Positions 24,000-37,154 of a stretch of DNA of 64,000 nt are shown piece by piece; position 1 is the stretch's first letter, and each line of letters starts with the position of its first letter. Below the pieces are notes generated by a model, which was not told the origin of the DNA, did not search any database, and saw only the letters and a list, made by a program, of their open reading frames with translations. The position numbers and the translations under genes are program-made. Source of the DNA: Argyresthia goedartella (lineage: Eukaryota; Arthropoda; Insecta; Lepidoptera; Argyresthiidae); NCBI GenBank assembly GCA_949825045.1, contig OX463829.1, positions 9,796,001 to 9,860,000 on the forward strand, written 5' to 3'.

Positions 24000-24420
24000 A
24001 GTCTCACTGTAAGATTGATGCTGTCGAAATGTGGTGCTGGAGAAACATGCTTGGGAGACCGTGGAGAGAGTTCCGTACCAAAGACTCCATCCTCTAGGAA
24101 CTCGGCATCAAGCAGCGCCTATCTTCTTACAAGCTCGGATCCATACTTTCTTTGAACACGTGATTCGACGCGGTCGGATGTACATCGGACGACAAGTAGC
24201 AAAAGGCAGAGTGGAAGGCACCCGAATGCGTGATGGTAGATTACCAATGAGATGGACGGACCAGATTAAATCAGTCAAGGGTGATCCCCTTTAAAAATGT
24301 AACAGAAAACCAGCCCTCAGAGAAGACTGGCGACGAATTGTGAGGTGCGTCAGCCAAGTGGAGACACGACCACGACCACTCCGTCAAGAGTGACACGACT
24401 AAGAAGATGAAGTAAAGATT
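24000..24420 (+). pseudogene. Decayed RTE LINE C-terminus
   Basis: Two + frames together give 'EMWCWRNMLGRPWREF' and 'KQRLSSYKLGSILS', then 'HVIRRGRMYIGRQVAKGRVE' and 'GRLPMRWTDQIK', the arrangement after the RT in RTE elements. A frameshift lies between the halves (about 24080-24150). No palm domain remains. Confidence 0.75.
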
Positions 24421-25928
24421 TACTTTAAACCGTCATTTCTAAACGGCCACATTTGTTACAACATACAACGATTGTACGGTAGTCTGCACACCCATGCCAT
24501 CAATTACATTGATTCACACAGCACCTAATGCAATAGCGTTAAGGTAAATAAAGATAACTGAAGTACCGGTTGCAACCAATTGATTCACTCTGTCAATTGT
24601 TTCTGATGAGTAGAAGAGGCAATTTTTTTAGGGTTCTATGTTGACGGAAACCTTTCTTTATTTAATATGTCGCGTTGTCCAGTGACACCTCACTTTGTAT
24701 GGCTCTTATTTCGTGCGTCAATTAGATTTCGCATGCAGTTTTCGGTTTATAATAGCGTATTTGGTTTATCTCGGATAAATGCCGGATAAGATGTGTTGCA
24801 TCAAATTGGAGGAAGAAAACTAGATACAAACTGAAAAGAAGTAAACATAAAAATACCTCTACACATTTAAGGCTTTGTCACTATATTACCAATGACGGTG
24901 CTGCTCTCGATTATATCAGAAATAATTATTACGGAACCCACACACGATGTTCGATGCACACTTAACAGTATTTTTTTCATCGATCGTGGAAAAATAAACG
25001 GAGTACAATAGACGAGACGGCACATGACATTAATGAGAAGAATTAGAAATTACTTATTTCTAGGAGGAAGATAGTATATTATGTTGAATCTTGTGGGGAT
25101 TGAGTATTAACATATGATTGGCCGAGGCCAAGTGTTCCACTGCCACCCCGGTTAGTAAAAAGGCGCAAATGATGATGTGGGCAGAGGATACCGAAAGGGA
25201 TAAAGGGTCTGTGGGGAGATCGTAGAGGCTGAGAGCAGTCAGACTTAGAGAATCAATGGTTTTTATGGTCGGGTTAATCCCCCGTTTTGTTCTGATTTAG
25301 GTTAAAAGTAGGCGTGGAATACCGATTAGACCATTATTTGGCTGTAAGTAGAGAATTTGCATCATAAAATATCGCATTGAAGATCGATGTTGCCTGTATG
25401 GTCCCTTGAATAAAGTCTCGAATGATCTGAGACTTTTACTGGGTCTACCACAATAGCAGAATTATATTGAATTTGTATTCTTATTTGTAGTAATGTTTGT
25501 TTACATGATTAAATGGCCAATGCAGTGGAATAATCTGACAGTAGCTGATAGCTATTCAAAAGTGGGTCGACGCATTCATCTGGAGTGTTTTAGAGACTGC
25601 ACTCCTGCTTATCAGATTAGGTTCCCGATGGCCTTTGGTTATAATAATTATATTAATTAACTTATGTAATTTACTTATAGTTTTGATATTGATACGAGAT
25701 CGTATAAGATGGCAGTAAAAGGAGGAAGCTGTATGGATATAAACTACCGATTAACCGATTATGACGACTTAGTGATGGTGTGAATAATACCTACCACCTA
25801 ATTATAAAAAAGGCCCGATGATTTTTGGTATTCTGAACAAGTGAAACCCTCTGCAGCTGCTATATAGTCAACTAATTATCATTTTAGTCTTGTATAGTAT
25901 TGCTAGTTTTATCTGTGGTTCAACTTAC
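24421..25928. other. Unassigned DNA; probable intron or 3' flank of the K+ channel gene
   Basis: No exon of the channel was recognised. 25130-25160 has a short family A piece ('ccactgccaccccggttag'). Confidence 0.35.
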
Positions 25929-26073
25929 TCTGGATTTCAAGCCGTTCCAGCTTAGTCTCAGCTCTCTGGGCCATTTCCATCGGACTCTCCAGATGGTAGA
26001 ATATACTCGCACCAAGCAACAGGTAGATGATATGCAGTGCCAACATGCACGCAAGTTGCTTCTTGGACATCAT
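25929..26073 (-). CDS. First coding exon of a two-pore-domain potassium channel (K2P)
   Basis: The - strand reads from ATG at 26073 as 'MMSKKQLACMLALHIIYLLL' then 'GASIFYHLESPMEMAQRAE' and 'TKLERLEIQ', before a 'GTAAGT' donor at 25928-25923. A short cytosolic start, a hydrophobic M1 helix and the 'GASIFY.LESP' junction are typical of K2P (TWIK/KCNK) channels, which carry background K+ leak current at the plasma membrane. An in-frame TAG 15 bases before the ATG supports this start. 48 codons plus one base (phase 1). The pore loops ('TxGYG') should lie further along the - strand, but no such exon was recognised at 1-25900, so the next intron is long or the exons were missed. An orphan exon copy is possible. 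Confidence 0.75.
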
Positions 26074-27539
26074 CTTGAATCTTGACTAGTTTATATATTC
26101 ACGTTTATAAATTAAAGATATATTGGAAACTTCACAGCCAGATTTGACAGAAATCGTCTGTCCACTACAAGCGTATCGGCAAATCCAGTTGCAGCATCAG
26201 AAATCTAAGTATCTTCAGTGTGTCGACGAACCGGGATAAGGATACACATTTCTTTCTGATGCTTGACCACATGATCCTGATGGCACCATCGGGCACTATC
26301 AAACACTTACTGAGTCCACTGAGAAACGTGAAAACTTTGAAAAAGCCATTTTTTTAGTTCTTTTTTTTCCGAAAGATGGCGGGGAGGACTTCCCTATAAC
26401 GCGGTCGGCTCGTCCGACTGAGTTTTCCCGTCTAGCTGCGTCGATGCGCGTGAGCACGAGAATCGTTCGCTGCCGTCAATAGATCCTTTTTTATACAAGT
26501 ACAGTATGTTTGACGACAGGCCGTATTAACTCGTCGTACAGGATAAAGAGTAAGGTTATTATATTGCCTGTACTTGACGCTGATAGTGGAGTGTTCAGGG
26601 AAGAATTTCGTTTACTGCGTGGATTAGAGCGGATTGTGATAAAAGTCTGAGAGCCGGTACTTACATCATTTTTGATGACTGGATCTTAGCCTTAACTAGT
26701 GACTTTTATTCGTCTCTGCTCCAATTGATTGTGATGCGTGAGTAGGCAATTCTTAGGCAACTCATGCAGTTAGCTCTCTAACAAAAAAGTGGTTTAAAAG
26801 CGTAGACAGAAAGATAAATAAACTAGTACTTAGTTTAGAATGAAGCTTAAAGAATCGCTCTCTGAATGAAATAGTCGCTACGTTACGACTGCTCTATCTT
26901 ATCTTCAGTTAAAACAAATTAACCAAAATTAACGTTTATGAGGTTAATGCGGTTTAATAGCAATTTCATAACAAAAAAAAATAAGATAAATATCTTCTTA
27001 TCCGTAACAATGAATTTGAATAATCACGGTATCCCAGTATAAATAGCTTATTAATTTAGCATTGCTCTTTCTCATATTTGCAATATTAGATTTTCAGTAG
27101 AATATGGTATGGAGCTCTGATTTTCCAGCGCAGCACAAGAACCACGCACAAGTTTGTAACACAAGACCTATATTTACAAAAAATGAAACATATAGCAAAG
27201 TAAAGTAGGCCGTGTACGGGTGTCTTGCGCCGCTTTTTCTCCGCTGCCATAACACTTTCCGGAGCGGTATTAGTTTTCATTGCATTATATAGATTTAATT
27301 GACATTCAAAAAGTGTTCGTAAATTACTATTTTGAAATAAATATTTTAAATTTTGATATTGATAGTTGATAATCAGAAAATCAGTTTAGTTACCCTATAT
27401 CTAAACTCTATTTATCGCTTTGTATACTTTAGCAAGAAATGATAGGAAATAAATGATGACAATACTTGCAGACTACTGCGTGTTTTTTTAATGGAATATT
27501 TGGTTATATAAAGGACACGTTTTCAGTTTCAGTTTTAAA
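26074..27539. other. 5' flank of the K2P exon, otherwise unassigned
   Basis: 26074-26340 may hold 5' UTR or promoter on the - strand, but no TATA box or other element can be named with confidence. A 64-codon - frame at 27086-27280 shows no domain. Confidence 0.3.
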
Positions 27540-28160
27540 TCGTTTATTTTCATTGGATTTTACATAGAGAATCTAATATAAAACCTCTTAAAAATAGTCA
27601 TTAAAATTAAAAATAGTTACCTGCCTAGGTGCATTCGCAATGTTGTCCTCAATGTGAGGAATGCACAAGAAACACATTGCATACTCTTTTCAAAATTCAA
27701 GTTCTTATGTCTAATACAATAATTGTTTGGTCAATTTACATGAAAAGATGCTGTCAAATGGAGCTAATTTACTGCCAGACCAGTTTATCATTTAAATAAT
27801 CCTCAACTTTATAGTATGCCTTTTTAATTAATACATTCTTAACAGTTTTCCTGAATTGTTTTTCTGATAAATTAATAACATTGGAGGGCAACTTATTGTA
27901 ACACCTAACAGAAAGCCCCTTGAAGCTAGAGGAAACTTTGCTTAAACAAAATGAGGATAAGATAATTTTAATTTGTTTCTAGTATTAACTGAGTGAAGAT
28001 CACATTTTCTATTAAAGCTGCTGATATTTTTGCGGACATACATAATATTTTCATAAATATATTGAGAGGGAAGAGTCAAAATATTAATATCCTTAAATTT
28101 ATCTCTTAAAGATGATCTAGCCTTCAAGGAACGTAGAAGTCTGCTAAATGTCACTTATGT
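27540..28160 (-). pseudogene. LINE C-terminus and 3' UTR (Jockey-like)
   Basis: From 28160 downward: 'LRSLKARSSLRDKFKDINIL', 'TLPSQYIYENIMYVRKNI', 'HSVNTRNKLKLSYPHF', then in another frame 'LSKVSSSFKGLSVRCYNKLP' and 'KKAYYKVEDYLND' to a stop near 27770. The 3' UTR runs to about 27540 with the tail 'TTTAAAACTGAAACTGA'. One frameshift near 27945; 5' truncated. Confidence 0.8.
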
Positions 28161-28319
28161 TTTGTATGCTAGCATTTCTTGCCAAGCTGTAATTGTTGTT
28201 ATTTTGGAATATGCAGAAGTGTCCTATTATGTTTGTAAGTAAATAGTTCGAAACATAAACATTTACAATTGGAGTACTTAGCTCAATCTTACTCGAATCC
28301 GACGAACCGAATATTACGA

Positions 28320-28430
28320 CGACAACATAGCGTCACGCCTTTTCCCACACGGGATGGCAAAGGCTCAGTTCTGCCCACTTTTAACCAGTTATATAATACT
28401 CATTGACTCTGATAGAGAGACGAGTGATTT
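28320..28430 (-). repeat. Family A repeat, inverted
   Basis: 'agcgtcacgccttttcccac', 'ggatggcaaaggctcagttc' and 'tgcccacttttaaccagtta' are the reverse complement of the 4205-4400 modules. Confidence 0.6.
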
Positions 28431-28749
28431 TTCATACGTGTTATTCGCATGGCATAATTGTAAATTGGTTCAGTAAATTTTAGCCAAAAGGTTAAGCGGG
28501 CTTTATTTTTTACAAAAATATTTTTTCATACAGGCACATACATTGCTGGTGGTCCCACACTAGGGCGTCGCACACATATAAACATCCAATATCTATGGGG
28601 TATTTTCAGTTTTTTCTTCCTTACTCATTTCGAAGCCGGGACCTCTTGGAAGGCACAACCTCGAATCAAAGCCCCCCCAAAGGTCGTCAAAACAAACAAA
28701 AAAAATGCCTAAAGGCACATATAGTGCCTCTGGCCCCACTATAAAATAA

Positions 28750-28800
28750 GTCACTTTAGCACACTGCTGAGCATAGGCCGTTTCAGGTTTGGGCATCTAT
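28750..28800 (-). repeat. RTE 3' end relic
   Basis: 'cacactgctgagcataggcc' matches the 'ccactgctgggcataggcct' 3' end of the RTE LINE at 9050. Confidence 0.45.
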
Positions 28801-28849
28801 ATGCGTACGTACTACCTACAGTCATCGCATTTTTACAACAGTACCCAAA

Positions 28850-29275
28850 AACAGGTCAAGTGCGAGTCTAAATCGCGCACGAAGGGTTCCGTACCACCGT
28901 TCAATGGAAGCGATATGATGTGGAGTGAATAGTTTGGATTTTACACAGCAAAATATTATTTACAAAGTTATTGGTGCGGTTACTTTCACACTCCATATAC
29001 GTAACCAGGTGCATCCATAAGTTTGTATGTGGTATTGAAAGAATTGTTGTATGGGAGCCCCCTTAAATATTTCTTTTATCCTGTTGTTTAGTATTTTTTG
29101 TTATAGCGGCAACAGAAATACATAATCTGTGAAAATTTCAACTCTCTAGCTAGCTAGGTTCTTGAGATACAGCCTGGTGACAGACGGACGGACGGACGGA
29201 CGGACGGACAGTGAAGTCTTAGTAATGGACCCTATTACGTCGTCGTTTGGAACCCTTCGGGTACGGAACCCTAAA
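28850..29275 (+). repeat. Family C element, complete copy 1
   Basis: Starts 'caggtcaagtgcgagtctaa', 'gaagggttccgtaccaccg', contains 'gagcccccttaaatatttc', 'gttatagcggcaacagaaat', 'cttgagatacagcctggtga' and a 'gacggacggacg' run (29180-29207), and ends 'ttcgggtacggaaccctaa'. Almost the same sequence is at 44107-44507; inverted relatives are at 47545-47730 and 62340-62770. Non-coding; a common lepidopteran non-autonomous element in my recollection, class uncertain. Confidence 0.8.
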
Positions 29276-29532
29276 AAAGGGAGTGTAAGGATTTCCCAAA
29301 AAAGGAGATTAATGTTTTCAGAATTCATATACTCGTATATATATGTATCTATTAGATGTATCTGAGTGAGTTTCTTTAGTTCACGTCTTTAACTAAACTA
29401 CTGAACAGATTTGGACATCGCAGATTTAGGTATCATTAAAATCCTCACATTATCCCAAATGTCATAGGGACATCATATTAAAATAAAACCATTATTATAT
29501 CGCGGATTCTGTAGGCCTAAAACAAACTTCCA

Positions 29533-29568
29533 ATTTTAGCGAGTGGGTTGATACCCACTCGCTAAAAT
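29533..29568. repeat. Perfect 16-bp palindrome
   Basis: 'attttagcgagtgggt' and its exact reverse complement, separated by 'tgat'. It could form a strong hairpin; no poly-T tract or gene end argues for a terminator. Confidence 0.9.
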
Positions 29569-32500
29569 AAAGGAATTTGAAAGCTGATTATAAAAAATAC
29601 TCAACATAATTACTCAAACTGATATCCTACGACAGTCGTTTTTTTTTTTTTTAATGTTATGATTTTGTTGTACGCAATTCTATGCAAGTAACCACGCACA
29701 CCTGTCAACATCGGCCAACCGCAGAGCCTCAAGCGCGCACAGTACGAAATAGGTTCGGCAGTCTGGGAGGACTTGATATCATATGCGTCGAACTTTCCAA
29801 AGCACGTCATTTATTCCCGTCCCCTGCTAGTATGGTCCAGTTCTTCCCAGCCACCTCCACAACATCGTCTGACCGAGCAGGGGTGTTACCACAACCCTTA
29901 TAGCCATTCAGAGTAGGTTCAAAACAAGAACATCACCTCACCATGGCAACCATTTCCACCCCAACACGCCATTCTGGGCTTTATTTACCAAGACTTGTTT
30001 TAAGACGGTCATCATAATTTTTCGGATCAGCATTTTAGGAACCTAAGCTGAATCGGCATATGACTGGTAACACCCTGGTCTTCTCAGTGCGATTTGTCCT
30101 GTCCATGGCCAAAGCTATGTTACGGCCTTGGTCTACCTCAAAGAGGTGGATATAGCAAAAAATAAAGCACTATAAAAATCACTATTAAATTGGAGACATA
30201 AACATAAACATTTACATGCAGGCATTTCTTCTGGCCTGCTAGGATAGGTCGCGGGAACCAGAAACAGCGGCATCACATACATAAATTGCAGACGAAGAAG
30301 GATTTTCTTAAGTGTTGCTACTCCATCTTCCCTTCTAATCCTTTTGAACACGTGGGGCCATCTATCACCCTAAACGCCGCCAAACTGATCGTAAAATCCG
30401 GTAAGCAGGCAAACTCCTTCTAAATCCCTTGTGAAAGATTCTCCGCCCATCTTCACTTTCAATACAAACAGCTCAACACAGGTGTCCATACAGTAGTTTG
30501 ATCCCCCCCTATATAGCCAGTAACCTGATACTTAATTTGACTTGGATGGAGCTAGTTAGTGGTTATTTTGTGCCAATAGTGAAAAACCGTAATTCAGTCT
30601 TCACTTGTGCGCGACCATTCGACTGAATACGGACGTTTGGCGACCTTGATCCTAAACGCTGTTCATCTCGACTAATTCCTCGCTCAGTCGATAATAGGCA
30701 AATGGGCTCGCTGGTAATTGCGTTTTTAGTTATGTAAAAACTGCCCGAGTTGTGCGGGTAATGGTACTAGCTAATACTACAACATATTTTTTATTGTGAT
30801 TAGATTGATTTGGTTTATTTTGATTGGGGAAAGACTGGAAGTTTTATAACTTTATGAACGACTCCTCCATGCCTATCCATGGAACATATTACGAATAAAA
30901 TCAACCCTTCTTTTAGAACATCGTTTTACATCAGTAGACTGATGTAGACTGGAGCTGATGCTCTTAAGCAGATCAATCGCAATGAACTGACGTGGGTTGG
31001 AACAGGAGTATCTAGACATAATTTTCCATTATTTTCACTGAGTGCCTACAGATTTCCTAACAAGGCTGCCAGATGAGTCCGATCCAATCTAAAATATTTT
31101 CGAAACATGGAATTCAATCCAACTGAGCTTTCATTAACTTCCTGAATACCACCGGGCGTTTGATAACGCCACTTCTCCGTTATAGGTATTACATTTTATG
31201 ACCATGGCATAAGGTTCAAAATGGCGTCCCAACTACCCTTGATTTTAGAAAGGTAGGTGGAGCATTCTCGTAAAGGACAACGTGTTCGAATCCTGGCTTG
31301 AGGGCTTTGTTAACAAATTCAAGTTTTAATTGCGTGTATTTAATACTTGATCAATCATTCTCAGAGGCAGAAGAAGGGGATGGTGAAGAAAACTGAAGGA
31401 TAACTGTTTGCCTCATATGTTATTAAATTCTTAATGAATTAGTGGCTGTCGAACAACTAAGATTAATTTCGTAAATGTCGAGTGTTTTTATAGAATTTTC
31501 TAAGCGGCCACAATTATGTCCCTGCCACCCCTGTATGGGAAATTGCGTGACGCTATGTTTTATTTCTTATTTATTTCTCTGTATTAGAACATCCTCTTTC
31601 AAGAATCTGGATATTTTAGTGTTGATATGTTGCCCGTTAGCACCACCCACGGGAAAGATGCAGGGCTGTGGGAACCAAGTATGCCCGGTAAACGTGAGCA
31701 TCTATTCTCCCGACGAATAAAGCTGAGTTGTGATGTGTGTGGGCCAAATCCTCATAAGCAAAGGTGTGACGTGCAAGACGTCACAATTTCGGTCGAATCG
31801 TCAACTGCCTTACAACATTTGTCAAGTAATCCGGAGTTTAATCTCTAGTACTTATATGGATTTACGCATTCCTCAGAAATCCGGGGTTTGGGCGGTCTTA
31901 GGTAGTTGACGTGGCAATGGAAAGAAAATTATCTGATCAGCTATTATTAAGGTGATACTAAAAGAAATACGGGTTATTTTTGGAATCAATTTACTCCACT
32001 ATAAAGTCATCTACAGATTAGATTTTTGGTTTAACGTTTATTGAGTATTTGATTAAGATTTTCACTGAAGGAAAACGCAATTAGATGAAATTTTCTCGAT
32101 AGAATTTAATTACCTCTAAGATGTTTTATTTTTTTCCTGTAATTCTGGAACTAACTAATTTCATTGCAGAATTGCATTCAAAATGTGGATATTATGTATT
32201 TGTAAATTCTCCTTGAAAATCTTTTTGACTTTTTGACAAAATAGCGTAGTTTATTTTTAAACAATTTTCATGTAGTTTAGCACTACAATCGTGTTTTCCT
32301 TCAGTGAGAATCTTAATAAAATACAAAATAAAGTTAAATCAAATCTGTGGGTAGATAGATGGCTTTAAGTGAAGTAAATAGATTCGAAACAAAATACTCT
32401 TTTTTTTTCGTATCACCTTAACCGCAATGTATGACAATTTATATCATGCATTGCGTCACTAGGTCGAAAAACCTTAGACCAGTTTTGATTACTGCTTAGA

Positions 32501-32710
32501 GTCTTCCTTGCAGTCACAATATCAAACCTATATTATCTTTTTTATACCTAGAAAAGCCTTCAAGTTATGCGCTCCGTACCAGAGGGATAACACGACATTT
32601 CGCTCCTGCACTGAACGGTTATACTAGGTCTATCGACCGTAACGCAGTGAACGTGTTAATAATTATTATATGAATTATTATAAAATAATACCTATAATAT
32701 AATAATCATA
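29569..32710. other. Unassigned DNA
   Basis: About 3.1 kb without a convincing gene. It contains a family A piece at 31495-31565 ('gcggccacaattatgtccct', 'gccacccctgtatgggaaat'). ORFs at 29610-29903, 30133-30351 and 31475-31848 show no domains. Confidence 0.35.
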
Positions 32711-32943
32711 CCTTGGACACTATTTACACACATTGATCTAGCCCCAAACTAGGATTCCCTGTATCTTGGGTACTAGACAGCGATACACGTACTTATATAG
32801 ATAAATATTATACTTACATATATAAACAACCATGACTAGGGTACAAACATCCGTTCTCATCAAACAGATATTTGCCTCCACCGGGACTCGAACCCCCTTG
32901 GCTTCGTAGGCAGGGTTACTGCCGACTCGGCCATTCGGGTCGT
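32711..32943 (-). mobile_element. tRNA-derived SINE, copy 2
   Basis: Inverted copy of the SINE at 13310: 'ccttggacactatttacaca', 'ttgatctagccccaaactag', and the head 'ccgactcggccattcgggtc' (box A complement). Box B complement 'gggactcgaacccc' is intact. Confidence 0.85.
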
Positions 32944-33261
32944 CTATGCAGGAATAAATGATTACTATATTATTAACGGAGTTCTGGCTTGTGTTAGATT
33001 AACTCCATGCACTCTTCTGTACCTAATCTTGTACATCGTAATCACTTTTGGGTTCCCAGCTTCAGATAATTTTACATTTCTTTTGAGGCATGGGCTAGCT
33101 GCACTCCTCGCATGTCACGTTAAGGCCCGATCGAAATGCACAAAATAAAATTTTGAATGGCACTTAAAAAAAAACACACTCACACTCATACTGGGGTCTT
33201 TTTCTCTCATCTCAAGGCTCGGATAGACAACTGCAACAAGTGGAATCATTATAAAAAAAAA
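32944..33261. other. Unassigned DNA
   Basis: No feature recognised. Confidence 0.4.
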
Positions 33262-33535
33262 TAACCCGACTTCATTTTCTTTCAATACCACATAAAAACC
33301 TATGGTTTTGTAAACTACATTTTCCGATCTTAAATTTCACCTATTGATTTTTCACTAAAACTATATAAACTATGACATTCGTACAACTGAAAGGGATCCA
33401 AAGATACTTCATTTATTGAAATCTGTGAAGTCGTTTGGGATGTAGCGTGTGCTAACGAAATGGTCTTACATACATACAAACATACATACATACGCTCGAA
33501 AAACATTACCCTCCTTCTTGTGCAGTCAGGTAAAA
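33262..33535. mobile_element. MITE-like repeat
   Basis: Starts 'ataacccgacttcattttc' and ends 'gtgcagtcaggtaaaaa', giving short inverted ends ('taacccgact' against 'ttacctgactg'). The interior has 'gtgctaacgaaatggtctta' and an 'acatacatacatac' microsatellite. No coding capacity. Confidence 0.55.
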
Positions 33536-33579
33536 ATTTAATTTGAATGACACTGAAAGTCTATCTTCTGATAAGGAAA

Positions 33580-33864
33580 TGACAGCACCAGTCATTTCAG
33601 CTGTATTGCCAGCAGCCAGTATTGCAGCATGGTACCATTATCAGCAGTTGTGGAAGACCACTGTAACGGTTGTTTTCCCATGCAGCCAAACACTTAAAAG
33701 TCATAAAACAAATGTTTTTTGAATGGTTTTTGAAATTCGACAAAAAGTTTAACAAAAGCAAGGGTTTACCGCCTCATGCCAGCCCCAAGGGAAAAATAGT
33801 TTTGAAGTGGGCTTTCACTTCTGCTACTGATAGAACAATGAGTTTTCATTTGAAAACGAAATAA
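33580..33864 (+). repeat. Dispersed repeat, family G, copy 1
   Basis: 'cagcagttgtggaagaccac', 'cacttaaaagtcataaaaca', 'aaattcgacaaaaagtttaa' and 'cacttctgctactgatag' recur in the same orientation at 36440-36630. The 64-codon frame here is not conserved in the second copy, which carries indels. Confidence 0.7.
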
Positions 33865-34993
33865 TTAATCCATCACCCACATGGCGATTAAAAAAAACGC
33901 TGATGTTACAGTCATACGGGTGGTGGACTGAAAGTTAATGATAATCAGGCAATGACGGTAGAAATCGACGATTAACATGCTGTTACAACGGTAACATGGC
34001 CCATTCATGTGTTTCATACACGATTGCTAAGAGTTCGTCGGGTGATTTCAAGAACAACCCTATATAATGTGAACGAGGTCTTAGTATGATGCCATAATCA
34101 GATAGACTGGACCAGTTGTAATAAAAACAAATTTATACCGGTCATATGATGAGCACCATTATCATAACAGATAACACAATTTTTGGAGGTCTAAGTAGTT
34201 TGCGACACTCATACTTTGCCTTATTGCATTGCATTAAGAGCGAGGATATGTGACTAGTGGTTTCCACGACTTCGTCTGCGTCTTCAAGCCTTATTTTCGG
34301 TACGAAATGTAGCTTATGTCTCTAAGGGGCCTCTACTACTCTGCCTACTATCTAACTCCTACCTACCTGACTGTACCTTCTTATGAATGTTACATTATTA
34401 GATTCAATTCCATCTGCAGTAAGAAAATCAAAGAGAAAAAACAAACACCTACCTTTTTCCTATCTCGAAAATTCTTGAACGATTTCCCGAATATCTTGGC
34501 ATCCAATATGGCGCCACGTCAATACCATCTGCAGTAGCATCCGTTCGAATACAAAAGATGTCGCTTTAACTCGATGGTATCAATACATTCCAGTGAATGC
34601 AGTTTTAAGTGGAAAACTTTTGCGAAGGTCCCTATCGCCTGTTTCTTTAACCCGCCCGTTTATTACAATTTTGCAATTCTACAAGTAACATCGGTAAATA
34701 ATCTTCATCGCGGTATAACTATACCAATGTTGCTAGTTAAGACTTGTAAATTTGTAATTAGTTGCTTTACGAAGTAGACTATTGAGCACACTTATTTAGT
34801 ATTCCGTCGATATCCGTTGACAAGCTAAATCAGCTGACAATAAAATCGCAACACACTGCAGTGTGATCATTAGCGCAGTGTGTGAAGAATACTAATTATT
34901 TGTGAACAGATGATTGAATCCGACAAAGTCTTGGAACCTTTTTGAGACTTCGGCAATGGGATGGCAACTCGAAGGACACCTACCCACAAAAAC
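33865..34993. other. Unassigned DNA
   Basis: No gene recognised; several 60-75-codon frames without domains. Confidence 0.35.
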
Positions 34994-35161
34994 TACTACT
35001 GCCTTATTCATAACGTCTAGTAAACCTATTTTAACTATAATGCCGTTATAAGTAATTAGTTTGTCTTTGTCTGTCACTTTGAAAATTATGTTTGTGAGAA
35101 AAGGACAAAGAACATTTTAGCTAGCATAGGTTTGATAAGTTTTATGTATAAGGCGGGTAGT
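34994..35161. mobile_element. MITE family H, short copy
   Basis: Ends 'actgccttattcataacgtc' and 'gttttatgtataaggcgggtagt' form inverted repeats that continue into 'taaacctat' and 'ataggttt'. About 168 bp, non-coding. Confidence 0.65.
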
Positions 35162-35249
35162 TTTAGGGTCTAAAAGTATAAAGTTACAATATGCACAAAG
35201 GGGGTTATAAAAAGGAATGACTGTCTTATGTATTGTCTCTTCATTTACC

Positions 35250-35552
35250 CTTCTCCTTATTCATAAACGTATTAAACCTATGACTGCTAAAATGTGCGTT
35301 GTCCTTTTCTCACAAACACAAATATCAAAGTGACACACAAGGACAAACGAAATATAACGAATAAAGGACATTTTTTATTTAGTTTAGTTGTATATTTATA
35401 TTTTTTTATTTTTCACTTTAATTTAGTATTGTATATATAACTATACATACAATACTAAATGAAAGTTTAGCTTTATAATTTACTTATTATTTTAAATATT
35501 ATAACGGCATTATACCTATAGTTAAAATAGGTTTATGAATAAGGTAAGTAGT
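35250..35552. mobile_element. MITE family H, long copy
   Basis: 'ccttattcataaacgtatta' and 'ggtttatgaataaggtaagtag' form the inverted ends. The interior has its own palindrome around 35425-35460 ('tagtattgtatatata', 'tacatacaatacta'). It lies 90 bp from the short copy and shares 'taacggcattat' and 'gtccttttctcacaaac' with it in inverse orientation. Confidence 0.65.
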
Positions 35553-35619
35553 TTGACGACGTTTTGTAGTATCGATCTAGTTTGTCACCTGCCAATACAT
35601 TCATGCACCCTTTATATAG

Positions 35620-35810
35620 GAAGACGGGGCTAGCCCATCGCAGCCTCTTTAACCTTTAGAGCCCGAGACCAGGTTACGAGGCATCGCGATTTTGACCAAA
35701 CAAAAAAAAAACAAACATTGCGTTGTGCCTTTTTCTCTTCGTGGTGACAGAGGCACAATTGTGCCCACATCATCATCATCATTTTCCAACCATGCTGGGT
35801 AAAAGCTGCC
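35620..35810 (-). repeat. Family A repeat, inverted
   Basis: 'ggggctagcccatcgcagcc', 'gacagaggcacaattgtgcc' and 'cacatcatcatcatcatttt' are inverted modules of 4205-4400 with an added trinucleotide run. The - frame here is not a gene. Confidence 0.65.
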
Positions 35811-36380
35811 ATACTATTATATTCCGGCAGATTCTGAAAGCATCCAAATGAAACTAAGTTTAGTTAAAAAGCGAGTTGTAATAGAATCTACAATATGCAC
35901 ATGAGCTCTTGGATTTGACCGAACTTAACCAAGCTGAGCTCGAGTTGAATAATGGTGATATAATTATCACAATTAGAACCTAAGTCTACAACCAGTCTAG
36001 GAACTACATTTAAATCTGTGCCACCTACCAATTTCCCTAATTCGATCCCAATGAGTTTTCGCACTTTATCGCCGATATGCTAATCAGGCAGCTAAAGTTA
36101 CATAGCAGCATGCTACAGGTACTATTGGCAGACATAAAATCGTGTGTTACCCTTGTTAAGGACTCGATTACTCTTGAAAATAAGGTCGATTTAATTCCGA
36201 TTGTATGTATGCTTATTGTACCAGACGGCGAAGGAATTAGCACATATGGTGACATGCAGCACGTCACTCGGTAATTAGAGATGATAGGCCAGGAGGTACT
36301 CACGACTATATTTTCAATAGGGGTTGGCCAGAGCTGCAAAATCAGAGATCTATGTAGTAGATACTTTAAGCAGAATATGC
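35811..36380. other. Unassigned DNA
   Basis: A 148-codon - frame (36037-36483) and a 65-codon + frame overlap here; neither shows a domain or likely splice signals. Confidence 0.35.
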
Positions 36381-36640
36381 GGAGCAGGTGTTGCATGAAG
36401 GAACCATAAGTGGCAGTAAAGGAACCCTCTGTGGAGTGTATCATCATCAGCAGTTGTGGAAGAACTGTAAGGGTTCTCTTCACATGCAGCCCGACACTTA
36501 AATGTCATAAAACAAATGGTTTTTGAAATTCGACAAAAAGTTTAACAAAATTAAGGGTTTACCGCCACATGCTAGCTGCAAGGGAAATAAGTTTTGAAGT
36601 GGGCTTCCACTTCTGCTACTGATAGTACACAACCTCAGGT
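36381..36640 (+). repeat. Family G repeat, copy 2
   Basis: 'cagcagttgtggaagaactg', 'catgcagcccgacacttaaa', 'aaattcgacaaaaagtttaa' and 'cacttctgctactgatag' match 33645-33836. Confidence 0.7.
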
Positions 36641-37154
36641 ACACGCTATTTTGGTCCTACCTATGCAACTTGCGTCCATTGGACCTCGTCCTCGTCCTTG
36701 GGACCGCGTGGTTGGACCGCGTGGCTCGACTGATCAAAACACTAGGACGTTTTTCCTAGCGGTTCGACTCTAGAGCACCAGGTCCTCCAGCAGTTGGGCC
36801 ATTTGGTCTGTCTGTTGGGAGAAACCACATTGATCCAAGTCTGCTATTATTTCTCTAACTCCCGGCCTGGCCCTCCAATATTGTCATACTGACTTCACCC
36901 TGGCAGAGTCACGACATCACGAAGGACTCCTGGCGACAATCAGACCGATTTCAACTGCTAATTTAATTATATGAAGAGGAAATTACGGCGGCAACGTGTG
37001 AAATGAACTGAAATGTGACTGATGGATGATTTATTGTAAATTGAGAGTTGGTTTGAAGCAGTTAAGGGCGTGTTTCAGTATCAGATATTCAGCCCTTCAT
37101 ATTGTATGTTTGATAAATATGTTACAGTCTTAGAAGACGACTGGTGGGAAAGGT